A stretch of DNA of 40,041 bases from Gammaproteobacteria bacterium (GTDB lineage Bacteria > Pseudomonadota > Gammaproteobacteria > Pseudomonadales > Pseudohongiellaceae): contig BPDI01000027.1 of the NCBI GenBank assembly GCA_019654215.1, positions 1 to 40,041 of the forward strand, written 5' to 3'. The notes below the pieces were generated by a model, which had not been told where the DNA came from, ran no database searches, and saw only the letters and a list, made by a program, of their open reading frames with translations. This document shows positions 1 to 8,935 of this stretch, piece after piece (position 1 is the stretch's first letter; each line of letters opens with the position of its first letter). A program made the translations under genes and the position numbers.

Positions 1-271
1 GGCGCACCTAGCAGGGTATGCAAATGATCACTTCCAATCCCAAGTTCTTTGCCAATGCTTTCCAATCTTTGTTCGGCGAAAGTAATTGCTTCTTGCTGAA
101 GCTCACTGACATTTACCGCATAGATATCCATGCTATAGGCGGCTGCAACTGGCTCAACTATATGCACTAAATGCAGTTTGCCAACATCCCCATTGCCATA
201 CGTACAGCAGTGTCGATTACCTTTTGGGAATCGTTAGAAAGGTCTACAGCTACTAATATATTGTAATACAT
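1..271 (-). CDS. Universal stress protein (UspA family), 3' end off window, one frameshift
   Basis: Read on the minus strand from the ATG at 271, the product begins MYYNILVAVDLSNDSQKVID, the typical first beta strand and ATP-binding start of UspA-domain proteins. After about residue 30 the frame is lost by one base near 200 and resumes as GKLHLVHIVEPVAAAYSMD, the normal second strand of the family. The gene then runs off the left edge, so the C-terminal nucleotide-binding loop is not visible. Members are small cytoplasmic proteins that bind ATP or act as dimeric stress factors; the substrate or stress here cannot be inferred. The break looks like a missing base rather than decay, because both halves match the family. 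The family call is fairly safe. Confidence 0.75.
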
Positions 272-910
272 AAGATGCGCCTCTGTAACTTACTGTTCGG
301 CTGGGGCAAACTGTGCTCCGCTACATTGCTAAACCTTTATCCTGATCCTGCTGATTGACTTATGTCAAGCAGCAATTTATTTAAGGATTTTTAAAAGATT
401 GGGGCTGATTAGCCTAGCATGTCGATGCGAATCCTGTTGAGGGTTGGTTTCTTTTCTCATTGTGATTTATGTGCCTGAGTGGTTGTTTATAGATCGAATT
501 GAGAATAATCTGTAACTCACGAGAAAACCGTGAACTGAAAACTTTAGGCCAAATTTAAAAATTTAAACGTAAACTACATGGGTCCCTGTTTGGGATCCGA
601 TTAATGTGTAATCATTGTCAATCGGAATTATCTTGGTATGAAAAAAAAGAGTAGGAAGTTGAGGATCACGCTATGCAACTAATATGAGTCAGGCTTCAAT
701 GACCATAGTTTGACTGGAGTGAATGACGATGTGGATAGCCCAGTTATCCGGGAGACTATGTAAATCAAATGAATGATGCGTCTATGCTTGCATTTAATAG
801 CGGTTGTTTTAAAAAATAAAGCAGGATAAATTTTAGCAAGTTACAACTTAGTTGAATTTTGAGGCGGGGCGCCAGTATATTAAACCTTCTATAAAACAGA
901 GTTTTTGCCC
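272..910. other. Gene-free stretch between UspA and the broken acyl-CoA dehydrogenase
   Basis: About 640 bases without a convincing coding frame on either strand. It holds AT-rich runs around 550-570 and one 7-bp hairpin at 580-598 (arms GGGTCCC and GGGATCC, five-base loop TGTTT) that is not followed by a T run on either strand. A short open fragment near 720-765 reads like a gene tail but matches nothing I recognise. The upstream part should contain the promoter of the leftward UspA gene, but no clear -35/-10 pair could be assigned. Confidence 0.5.
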
Positions 911-2056
911 CTATCCACTAACCGCGCCTTTAATCATATTGCGAGCAATAATCAGTTGCTGAATCTGGCTGGTGCCTTCGTAGAGTCGAAACAAACGCAC
1001 ATCACGATAAAATCTTTCGACCGCATACTCTGACATTACCGGCTCCGCCTGAATTTGTAAGCAGCGGTCAGCAACTCTGCCAACCATTTCAGTTGCGAAT
1101 AATTTGCAAGCCGAAGATTCGGTGCTTACATTTTCTCCGTTGTCTCTTTTCCTGCGTTTCAAGAGTCATACATTTAGCAGCATAGGTTTCGGTTTGTGAA
1201 TCCGCGAACATTGCTTGAATCAATTGTGTTCGCTGATGGGTTGCCCAAATTGTTTGCGCTGCATTGCATATTCCAATGCATCGCCTATCAAGCGTTCGGC
1301 AACTCCAACACTAACTCCCGAAATTGTAGGCGCCCGCGGTCCAATACTTTCATTGCAGTAATAAAACCTGCACCTTCTTCGCCAATAATATTTTCAGCAG
1401 GGACCGGGCAATCTTCGAATATCACATCGCAGGTCATGGATCCTGCTTGACCCATTTTCTTGTCTACCGGGCCAAGAGTTATGCCGGGGGAATTTCTATC
1501 TACAATGAAAGAAGAAATGCCGCGGGCACCTTGTATCGATGGGTTTGTACGCGCCATAACATTGAAAGTATCTGCAACCTTGGCATTGGTAATATAGCGC
1601 TTAGTACCATTAATAATGTATTTATCTCCATCACGAACAGCGGGTTTTTTTTAGTGAAGCTGCGTCAGAGCCTGCTTCGGGTTCGGTTAGACAGAAGCAA
1701 CTGATCCATTCGCCGCTAGCATACTTGGGTAGATACTTTTGTTTTTGTTCTTCGGTGCCATTGAATACAACGCCGCTGAACCAATACCATTATTAGTTCC
1801 CATAATGGAGCGGAAGGCAGGGGATGTGCGGCCAAGTGAAATGGCAACCATGATTTCTTCTTCCATGGTTAGCCCCAGGCCGCCATATTCTTCAGGTATA
1901 GTAAGACCAAATAGGCCCAGTTCCTTCATTTCTGCCAGTATGTCTTCCGGCAATACTCCGGACTCTGCCAGCTCATTTTCTCGTGGGAGAGACGCTCCCG
2001 AACGAAGCGATCAACTAGGTCTACGAGCTGGTTTAATGTTTCCTGTCTCTAATCAT
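911..2056 (-). pseudogene. Acyl-CoA dehydrogenase, broken by several one-base shifts
   Basis: The pieces on the minus strand line up as one acyl-CoA dehydrogenase of about 380 residues. The N-terminal helical domain (ETLNQLVDLVDRFVRERL, then LFGLTIPEEYGGLGLTMEEE) lies at 1687-2050. The middle beta domain (GARGISSFIVDRNSPGI, then MTCDVIFEDCPVPAENIIGE) lies at 1288-1557. The C-terminal domain ends with RLFRLYEGTSQIQQLIIARN at 911-1162 and carries the catalytic Glu of the YEGTSQIQ motif. Such enzymes use FAD to form the alpha,beta double bond of an acyl-CoA and pass electrons to ETF. The likely start is the ATG at 2056, preceded by AAGG. At least four frame changes (near 2040, 1960, 1670 and between 1160 and 1290) prevent a full product as written. 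Since each piece is well conserved, these are probably sequence errors. Confidence 0.8.
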
Positions 2057-2309
2057 TTCTAAACCTTGGGATACCTGTCTAACCCCGAAAAATCGAGCGG
2101 CTAACCTACCATAAGCTCCGTTTTTTACGAATGCCATGGTAAAATGCGGCCTCTTGTCCCCCGCGATATTGCGGTAGGTATCCCTTGGCGCTTCCGGTGC
2201 GAAAAAAATAATTATCGGACGCAACAGTTAGAAAGAATGCAGGGTCGTTATGCCACAATAAGTTTATGTATTGGTATAGGCCAAGGTATTCCGCCATTAT
2301 TGAATGCAT
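2033..2309 (-). pseudogene. Unidentified short protein, one frameshift, just upstream of the acyl-CoA dehydrogenase
   Basis: Minus-strand reading from the ATG near 2309 gives MHSIMAEYLGLYQYINLLW, then NDPAFFLTVASDNYFF. At a run of seven T residues near 2205 the frame changes and continues as APEAPRDTYRNIAGDK, KRPHFTMAFVKNGAYGRLAA and RFFGVRQVSQGLEMIRDR. The two pieces join naturally into a protein of about 95 residues. The composition (aromatic, charged, no signal peptide) looks like a real folded protein, but I do not recognise the family. Its end overlaps the start of the acyl-CoA dehydrogenase at 2056, which suggests translational coupling. It may instead be an N-terminal extension of that protein. 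Confidence 0.4.
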
Positions 2310-2349
2310 CTAATTAGTAAAAGAATTAGAGAATAGAAAAGGAAAGAAC

Positions 2350-4452
2350 ATGTCTGAAGTAGTTAGCTACGAATTAAGAGAAAACATCGGAGTCATTCTT
2401 GTAAATAATCCTCCGGTTAACGCGCTTGCTCAAGTAGTGCGGCAAGGAATTCTCAATGCAGTAAATACTGCGCAAGAGGATGCTTCCGAAGCGATTGTTT
2501 TAGCCTGTGAAGGCAGAACATTTTTTGCGGTGCGGACATAACGGAATTCGGTAAACCACCAAAAGATCCATGGCTGCCGGAAGTGCTAACCGCAATTGAG
2601 AATTCAAGTAAGCCGGTTATCGCTGCTATTCATGGCACTGCCTTGGGTGGAGGATTTGAAGTTACCCTGGCCTGTCATTACCGCTGTGCTGTTCCGTCGG
2701 CAAAAGTTGGGCTTCCAGAAGTGAAGCTCGGATTGTTGCCTGGCGCAGGGGGCACTCAAAGAGTTCCTCGTATCACTGGCGTACAAGCCGCACTAGACAT
2801 GATTACAAGCGGTAATCCTATTAGTTCAGTTAAAGCAAATACAATGGGGCTCGTGGATGAATTGCTAGCAGACGAAGATGTAGTTGGTGGAGCAATCCAA
2901 TATGCGAAAGGCCTGGTAGAGACAGGTGCTCCACTTAAGCGGATCCGTGATATCTCCATCGATCCTTCTTCTATAGATCCAAACTTTTTCGATAATGCCC
3001 GAAAGCAACTAGCAAGAAGAGCGCGAGGACAGATAGCTCAGGATAGAATCGTCTCTTGCTTAGAAGCTGCAGTAAAGCTTCCAATCGATGAAGGCCTGGA
3101 AAAGAGAAAGAGAACTATTTCGTGAGTTGGTTGCTTCCAGAGTCAGCCGCGATGCGCCATATCTTCTTTGCCGAAAGACAGGCGGCAAAAATTAAAGATA
3201 TTGAAAAAGATCTCCGCTTCGCCCCATCCAAAAGGGTTTGCCATTATCGGAGGGGGCACTATGGGTGGCGGCATCGCAATGTGCTTTGCCAATGTTGGTA
3301 TTCCAGTTGTTCTCCTAGAGATTAATGACGAACCCTTTAAAAGAGAGGATGGGGATTATCCGAAGAATTACACAATCACTGTGAAAAAAGGCAACTCGCC
3401 GAAGATAAGATGGAGGAACGTATCTCTCTGATTAGTGGCACTAGAGCTTCGACGATATCGGAATGTCGACATGGTCATCGAGGCAGTGTTTGAAAACCTG
3501 GATTTTAAAGAAAGAAATATTCGCAAGTTAGACGCTGTTTGTAAGCCAGGTTGTATTCTTGCCACAAACACTTCCTATCAAGATGTTGATGCAATTGCGG
3601 AAGCAACTTCACGTCCAGAAGACGTTGTAGGAATGCATTTCTTTTCTCCCGCCAATGTCATGAAATTGTTGGAAGTGTACGTGGTGCTAGGACTGCAGAC
3701 GATGTTTTAGCCAGGTTATGCAAGTCGGTAAAAGATAGGCAAAGTCTGCGCACTTTCTGGCGTTTGTACGGCTTTATTTGGGAACCGCATGCTTGGCGGC
3801 TATGGTCGTGAGGCCAAATGCTATTGCTGGATGGTTTCACCCTGCTCAGGTAGATGGTGCGCTTGAAACATTCGGCATGGCAATGGGTCCCTTAGCCATG
3901 GGGGATTTAGCCGGACTCGATGTTGGTTACAAAGCAAGGCAGTCCAGAACTGATTTGCCGGATGATCCAAAATTGTATCGTATGGGGGCCTTGTTGGGTT
4001 TAGATGGGGCGTCATGGACAGAAAACTGGTTCAGGTTTTTATAAATACGATCCTGAAACCCGTAAGCGTATATCTGATTCCGAAGTTGAAGCCCTAATAA
4101 TAGAAGAAGCAGGGAAAATGGATATAGAGCAACGAAAATCAGCAATGATGAAATTCTTGCCGCTGTTTCTATCCACTTATAAATGAAGGAGCAAAAATCC
4201 TAGAAGAAGGTATTGCTCAGCGCGCAAATGACATTGATGTTGTGTACATCTATGGGTATGCATTCCCCGGGGGCCAAAGGTGGGCCAATGCATTACGCCG
4301 ATTCCGTAGGTTTGAAGAATGTTTACGACAAGATCTGTGAATTCCGTGATCGCTACGGCGAAGAATACTGGCAACCCGCACCTTTGCTTAAGCAATTAGC
4401 AGAAGAGGGCAAGTCTTTTGCTCAATGGGACGCAGAAATAGGGGTAGCCTAA
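2350..4452 (+). pseudogene. Bifunctional enoyl-CoA hydratase / 3-hydroxyacyl-CoA dehydrogenase, broken by many one-base shifts
   Basis: The fragments join into one protein of about 700 residues of the FadB/FadJ/peroxisomal bifunctional type. The N-terminal half is a crotonase domain: KPVIAAIHGTALGGGFEVTL forms the oxyanion-hole region and LPEVKLGLLPGAGGTQR carries the second catalytic Glu region. The second half is a Rossmann NAD-binding domain (GFAIIGGGTMGGGIAM near 3233), followed by VDMVIEAVFENLDFKE, VVGMHFFSPANVMKLLEV and the C-terminal repeats (MAMGPLAMGDLAGLDVGY and GKTGSGFYKY-like text). It would hydrate 2-enoyl-CoA and oxidise the resulting 3-hydroxyacyl-CoA. The start at 2350 has a good Shine-Dalgarno (GGAAAG). 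I count about nine frame changes (for example near 2527, 3105, 3150, 3225, 3430, 3680, 4010, 4150 and 4190), several at homopolymers. The stop overlaps the next start (TAATG at 4450-4454), so it heads the operon. Confidence 0.85.
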
Positions 4453-5485
4453 TGATTTCCTATCAAACCACAACTCCCGGTGCTCTTTAGTCGAAGTTGA
4501 ATCGGAAACACCACAACCACAGGGAACGGAGGTGCTGGTTAAAACTATTGCTTGCGGAGTCTGCCATTCTGATATTCATATCCATGAAGGTGTATTCGAA
4601 CTCGGCGCCGGTAAGCAACTGGAAGTAGGGCGAAAAGGACAGGTGTTGGGTCACGAAATATTTGGTGAGGTGGTTGCGGTAGGACCAGATGCAGAAGATG
4701 TCAGCGTAGGTGATCGGCGAGTCGTGTTTCCATGGATTGGTTGCAACGAATGCCCTACCTGTAGCCGCGGAGAGGAGCAACTTTGTACGCCAGGACGAGC
4801 TCTTGGCATTATAAATCCTGGTGGTTTTGCCGATCATGTGTTGGTTCCACACAGCCGTTACTTGTTTGATAAAGGTGATGTGCCAGATTCCCTCGCAGCT
4901 ACTTATGCTTGTTCGGGTTTAACTGCCTTTGGCGCACTGAAAAAAGTTGGTGAGTTACAAGAAGGCGAAGAGATTGTCATTATCGGTGCCGGTGGGGTTG
5001 GCATGATGGCAATTCAAATCGCACGGGCAATGGGCATGGATCCTATTGTCGTAGACATTGATGAAGGAAAACTTGCTGCTGCCCAGGAACTTGGAGTCAG
5101 CAGAACTTTTAATTCTTCCCATCCGCAAAGCGCAAAAGAAATTCGCAAGAGCACAGGCGGAGCCTATGCCGTTCTGGATTTCGTTGGTGCTGAAATCAGT
5201 GTTAATTATGGTCTGAGCTGTTTACGCAAAGGCGGTATGTTAATCATCATTGGCTTATATGGTGGGGCTTTAACAATGCCGATTCCTTTTATCCCAATGA
5301 ATGCTCGAATTATTCAAGGAAGTTATGTTGGTAGCTTGCATGACATGGCTGATTTAATGGTCATGGTGCGTGATGGCAAGATAGCTCCCATTGATATAAC
5401 TGAAAGACCACTGGCGGAAGCAAATGATGCCTTAGTAGATTTAAAAGCCGGAAATGTAACAGGTCGACAGGTATTGATGGCATGA
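4452..5485 (+). CDS. Zinc-dependent alcohol dehydrogenase (MDR superfamily), one frameshift near the start
   Basis: A medium-chain zinc alcohol dehydrogenase of about 345 residues. Visible features in order are: the catalytic-zinc cysteine and its neighbourhood (IACGVCHSDIHIHEG), the second zinc region GHEIFGEVVAVG, four structural-zinc cysteines (CNECPTCSRGEEQLC), and the Rossmann motif GAGGVGMMAIQIARAMG with an acidic VDID after strand 2, which favours NAD over NADP. The start ATG at 4452 overlaps the preceding stop. A TAG appears after twelve codons, but adding one base near 4488 restores LVEVESETPQPQGTEVLV, the expected first strand, so this is probably a missing T. The stop overlaps the ATG of the next gene (ATGA at 5482-5485). 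In this operon it most likely oxidises a hydroxy intermediate of a carboxylic acid or alcohol degradation pathway; the substrate is unknown. Confidence 0.85.
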
Positions 5486-6732
5486 ACATGCAATTGCAAG
5501 CGCTAGATGATTTTCGTTCTGCGGCTCGCGAATGGCTGGAAGAAAATTGCCCGCCATCGATGCGAACTCCCATGGTGCAGGAAGAAATTGCCTGGGGTGG
5601 TCGAAATGCTCATTACGAAAATCCAGAAAGTAAAATCTGGTTGGAGCGAATGGCTGAAAAGGGTTGGACATGTCCAACCTGGCCTGCAGAATTTGGTGGT
5701 GGTGGCCTCAATAAAGAAGAAGCAATTATTCTGAATGAAGAATTGCGCCGCATTAATGCCCGACCTGCTTTAACCAGCTTCGGCATTAGTATGCTTGGTC
5801 CGGTTTTACTCGAGTACGGTTCCCATGAACAGAAGATGGAGCACTTGCCTAAGATTGTTCGTGCTGAAATCCGCTGGTGTCAGGGTTATTCAGAGCCTGG
5901 ATCTGGCTCTGACCTTGCAAGTCTGAAAACCAAGGCGGAACTACAAGGTGATCATTACATTATTAATGGATCGAAAATATGGACTTCCTATGCAGATAAG
6001 GCGGATTGGATTTTTTGTTTAGTAAGAACTGATTTTGAAGTGCCGAAGCACTCAGGCATTAGCTTTATTCTCTTCGACATGGCCAGTAAAGGTGTTTCAA
6101 CCAAACCGATTCAGCTGATAAGTGGCGCCTCTCCATTTTGTGAAACCTTTTTCGATGATGTGAAAGCGCCAGTAGAAAATTTAGTTGGGCGTTTAAACGA
6201 TGGTTGGACCATTGCTAAGCGCTTGCTGCAGCATGAGCGCACCATGATTTCCAGTTTCGGTCTTGCCAGCGGTCAATCTGACCGAGGTGGTACTACATCC
6301 ACAGTTGATAGTGTAGAAGGCGTTGCAATGCGCTACCGCGGCGATACTGACAAGCTGTCGGATCCTGTGCTGCGGGATGACATAGCTCAATTCAAAATTG
6401 ATTCAACAACTTTTGCTTTAACTTCTCAGCGTTCGGTAGAAGAGTCTGCTCAGGGCCAGGGACCCAATGCAACTTCTTCGATGTTGAAAAACTATGGTTG
6501 CGAACTAAACAAGCGTCGTTCTGAGTTATTAATGAGAGCAATCGGCAGCCAGGGTCTTGGGTGGGAAGGTGAAGGCTTTGAAGAACACGAGTTACTGGTA
6601 ACTCGCGAATGGTTGCGGTCAAAAGCGAATTCCATCGAAGGTGGAACTTCGGAAATTCAATTAAATGTTATTGCCAAAAGAGTATTGGGTTTGCCAGATA
6701 TTTTAAGCATGAGTAAAACCAAAAAGAAATAA
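5482..6732 (+). CDS. Acyl-CoA dehydrogenase, large member of an adjacent pair
   Basis: Complete at 416 residues. The N-terminal helical domain contains GWTCPTWPAEFGGGGLNKEE. The FAD/substrate beta domain contains WCQGYSEPGSGSDLASLKT, then the loop leading to YIINGSKIWTSYADKADWIF. The C-terminal helical domain ends with NSIEGGTSEIQLNVIAKRVL, where the Glu of the EGGTSEIQ motif sits at the catalytic-base position of the family. The first ATG at 5482 overlaps the alcohol dehydrogenase stop by four bases, implying coupled translation. The next gene, a second and smaller acyl-CoA dehydrogenase, starts 13 bases after this stop. Neighbouring pairs of this kind (PimC/PimD, ChsE-type) are known to form heteromers acting on dicarboxylic, cyclic or steroid side-chain CoA esters. 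The exact substrate is inference only. Confidence 0.9.
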   Translation: MNMQLQALDDFRSAAREWLEENCPPSMRTPMVQEEIAWGGRNAHYENPESKIWLERMAEKGWTCPTWPAEFGGGGLNKEEAIILNEELRRINARPALTSFGISMLGPVLLEYGSHEQKMEHLPKIVRAEIRWCQGYSEPGSGSDLASLKTKAELQGDHYIINGSKIWTSYADKADWIFCLVRTDFEVPKHSGISFILFDMASKGVSTKPIQLISGASPFCETFFDDVKAPVENLVGRLNDGWTIAKRLLQHERTMISSFGLASGQSDRGGTTSTVDSVEGVAMRYRGDTDKLSDPVLRDDIAQFKIDSTTFALTSQRSVEESAQGQGPNATSSMLKNYGCELNKRRSELLMRAIGSQGLGWEGEGFEEHELLVTREWLRSKANSIEGGTSEIQLNVIAKRVLGLPDILSMSKTKKK

Positions 6733-6745
6733 TTGGAGTTTGGCA

Positions 6746-7894
6746 ATGGCAATGGTATTAAACGACGATCAACAACTATTAAAAGAATCTGCTAAGAATT
6801 TCTGTCGGCAGAATTCACCGCTGTCGGTGCTCCGTCGCCTCAGAGATGAAAAAGACAAAATCGGTTTTGACAAAGATATTTGGAATCAAATGTTGGAATT
6901 GGGATGGGCTGGTATGGCGATTCCAGAAACCTATGGTGGTTTTGATTTCGGGTATGGAGGCTTAGGTATTGTACTAGAGGAATCTGGCAGGACTCTAACC
7001 AGCTCACCGCTTATTTCAGCAATTCTGCTTGGCGCAACTGCAGTAAACGAAATAGGTTCAGACGAACAAAAACGGGAAATACTTCCTAAAGTGGTAGCAG
7101 GTGAACTAATTATTAGTTTGGCCTTAGACGAAAATATTTCTCATGCACCAAACCAGATTACTACCTCAGCGAAAAAAGATACTAACTCATTCATAATCAA
7201 TGGCGAAAAAACTTTTGTCTTAGATGGGCATGTGGCAGACAAGTTTATAGTCGTAGCAAGAACTGCCGGTGAAACTGACAATAAGCAAGGTATAAGTCTA
7301 TTCCTTGTAGACGCAAATACCGCAGGGGTATCAATTACCAGAACCTTTATGGTTGATAATCGTAATTCTGCAAAGATTAAATTTGAAGATGTAAATGTTC
7401 TATCGTCTGCATTACTTGGAGAAGTAGATAAAGGCTTCGCGACACTGGATTATGTTTTGGATATTGCAAGAATTGGGCTTGCTGCTGAGATGCTGGGAAG
7501 TACCCAGGAAGTATTTGATCGCATTCTTGAATACCTGAAACAACGTGAACAATTTGGAGTGCTAATTGGTTCTTTTCAGGGTTTACAGCATCGAGCAGCA
7601 AACATGTATAGCGAGATTGAGCTTTGTAAGTCGGTTGTTCGTGCTGCTTTAGCTGGGCTCGATAACAAGAATGCAGATCGCGTTGAGATCGCTGAACTTG
7701 CCAGCATTGCCAAAGCGAAGTTATCAGAAGTCTTCTTTCTGGTTAGTAATGAAGGTGTACAAATGCACGGCGGTATCGGTATGACCGATGAATTCGATAT
7801 CGGCTTTTTTATTAAGCGAGCTCGTGTCGCCCAGCAATATCTTGGTGATGCAAGCTTTCATCGCGATCGTTACGCAAGTCTTAAAAATTTCTAG
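6746..7894 (+). CDS. Acyl-CoA dehydrogenase, small member of the pair, lacks the usual catalytic Glu motif
   Basis: Complete at about 382 residues. It has the acyl-CoA dehydrogenase fold: an N-terminal helical domain with GMAIPETYGGFDFGYGGLG, a middle beta domain with FIINGEKTFVLDGHVADKF, and a C-terminal helical domain with EGVQMHGGIGMTDEFDIGFF. The YEGT/EGGT catalytic-base motif is missing. The equivalent stretch reads FDIGFFIKRARVAQQYLGD, as in PimD- and ChsE2-type partner subunits. ATG 6746 is preferred over the in-frame TTG at 6740 because the Shine-Dalgarno TTGGAG at 6733-6738 is correctly spaced for it. I infer that it supplies half of a shared FAD site to the preceding gene's product. 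It is the last gene of the operon. Confidence 0.9.
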   Translation: MAMVLNDDQQLLKESAKNFCRQNSPLSVLRRLRDEKDKIGFDKDIWNQMLELGWAGMAIPETYGGFDFGYGGLGIVLEESGRTLTSSPLISAILLGATAVNEIGSDEQKREILPKVVAGELIISLALDENISHAPNQITTSAKKDTNSFIINGEKTFVLDGHVADKFIVVARTAGETDNKQGISLFLVDANTAGVSITRTFMVDNRNSAKIKFEDVNVLSSALLGEVDKGFATLDYVLDIARIGLAAEMLGSTQEVFDRILEYLKQREQFGVLIGSFQGLQHRAANMYSEIELCKSVVRAALAGLDNKNADRVEIAELASIAKAKLSEVFFLVSNEGVQMHGGIGMTDEFDIGFFIKRARVAQQYLGDASFHRDRYASLKNF

Positions 7895-8223
7895 ATTTCT
7901 CAAATCCCGGGCGATTTGTTAGTAGGAAATACTAAGTAGACTGATGGCCAAGCAATAGTGTTGTTGCAGTCAAACAAAGAGAATTTGATGAAATCGGACA
8001 AAAAGTCAATGATGTTATTCTATAATTGTCATCCGAGTAGTCTCATTAGGTGTCCCAGTAGTTTGTACGGAGGAATACCTATACTAAAGGGTGAAAAGTG
8101 GGCTTGTAACCTGTGGTTCAAGGAACAACAAGTAAGGGAAGCAAGCCCGCATTAAGGCAGCGCCGAAAAACAGTGTCTCCTAAATTCAGTTGTGTAATTT
8201 AATTTTGCACGAAGGCAATATCT
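7895..8223. other. Intergenic stretch upstream of the zinc peptidase gene
   Basis: About 330 bases with no convincing gene. An open frame of 65 codons at 7958-8155 has biased, unlikely composition and overlaps a large inverted repeat (8098-8150), so I do not call it. No classical terminator with a T run is seen after the acyl-CoA dehydrogenase operon. The stretch should contain the promoter of the zinc peptidase gene; its Shine-Dalgarno is weak (GAAGGCAA before the ATG at 8224). Confidence 0.5.
8098..8150 (+). repeat. Two-tier inverted repeat (potential RNA structure)
   Basis: The arms GTGGGCTTGT (8098-8107) and GCAAGCCCGC (8141-8150) pair over ten positions with two G-U wobbles. Inside them, TGTGGTTC and GAACAACA pair over eight positions with one G-A mismatch around a three-base AAG loop. 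There is no T run after it, so it is not an ordinary terminator. It may be a structured leader of the zinc peptidase mRNA or a small REP-like element; I do not recognise a known riboswitch class. Confidence 0.45.
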
Positions 8224-8910
8224 ATGCCTTTTATAGTTATTGGTGGAATTCTCGCAATCCTGGTTTACTTGCCATCCTTTTGGGTGCGCCATGTCATTTC
8301 TAAATACTCTACGGAGTTAGAAGATATTCCCGGAACGGGTGGTGAACTTGCTAATCACTTAATAAAACGATTCGAGCTTGAGGGAATACGAGTCGAAGAG
8401 ACGGACCCAATGCGTGATCACTTCGATCCCAAAGATAAAGCCGTAAGGCTCAGCCCTGATAATTACAATGGAAAATCGTTAACGGGGGTGGCAATTGCGG
8501 CACACGAAGTAGGGCACGCGATTCAATTTCATCGGCAGGAAAAAATATTCGAACTACGCAGTCGTTATCTGCCTACAGCTCATTATCTTAATCAGGCTGG
8601 TGTAGCAATCATGTGGTCGTTCCCAGTTATTGGATTGGTATTAAGATCGCCTTTTGCTGTTGGGATGGTAATAGCTTTAAGTTTATTGCTGCAATTGGCA
8701 GGTGCTTTCGCTTATCTAATTATTCTTCCTGAAGAATGGGATGCTAGTTTTAATAAGGCCTTACCAATATTGATGGAAGGTGATTATGTAGAAGAGCATC
8801 AGATCCCAAAAATTCGTAAGATATTAAAGGCGGCGGCATTAACTTATTTTGCAGCTGCTCTGGCAAATGTGCTGCATATCGGCAGATGGTTGCTGATACT
8901 TAGACGTTGA
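8224..8910 (+). CDS. Membrane zinc metallopeptidase (Zn_peptidase_2 / YugP-like)
   Basis: Complete at 228 residues. An N-terminal hydrophobic segment (residues 2-20) is followed by a short soluble part carrying the zinc motif HEVGH at residues 94-98, inside AIAAHEVGHAIQFH. Two hydrophobic spans follow at roughly 125-165, and a C-terminal hydrophobic part ends the protein. This matches the neutral zinc metallopeptidase family typified by YugP, membrane proteins of unknown substrate. The start at 8224 is the only good ATG. The LOG gene begins 25 bases after the stop with its own Shine-Dalgarno, so the two may be co-transcribed. Confidence 0.88.
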   Translation: MPFIVIGGILAILVYLPSFWVRHVISKYSTELEDIPGTGGELANHLIKRFELEGIRVEETDPMRDHFDPKDKAVRLSPDNYNGKSLTGVAIAAHEVGHAIQFHRQEKIFELRSRYLPTAHYLNQAGVAIMWSFPVIGLVLRSPFAVGMVIALSLLLQLAGAFAYLIILPEEWDASFNKALPILMEGDYVEEHQIPKIRKILKAAALTYFAAALANVLHIGRWLLILRR

Positions 8911-8935
8911 GGAAAATAGGAGAGTAAGGAGAGAA

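Noticed and set aside
580..598. Seven-pair hairpin in the left intergenic stretch as a terminator
   Set aside because: No T run follows on either strand and there is no gene end near it.
4487..4852. 121-codon open frame on the minus strand inside the alcohol dehydrogenase gene
   Set aside because: It is antisense to a well-conserved zinc-binding domain and has no recognisable family; a codon-usage shadow.
7958..8155. 65-codon open frame in the gap before the zinc peptidase
   Set aside because: Low-complexity, unlikely amino-acid composition, no Shine-Dalgarno, and it overlaps the 8098-8150 inverted repeat.
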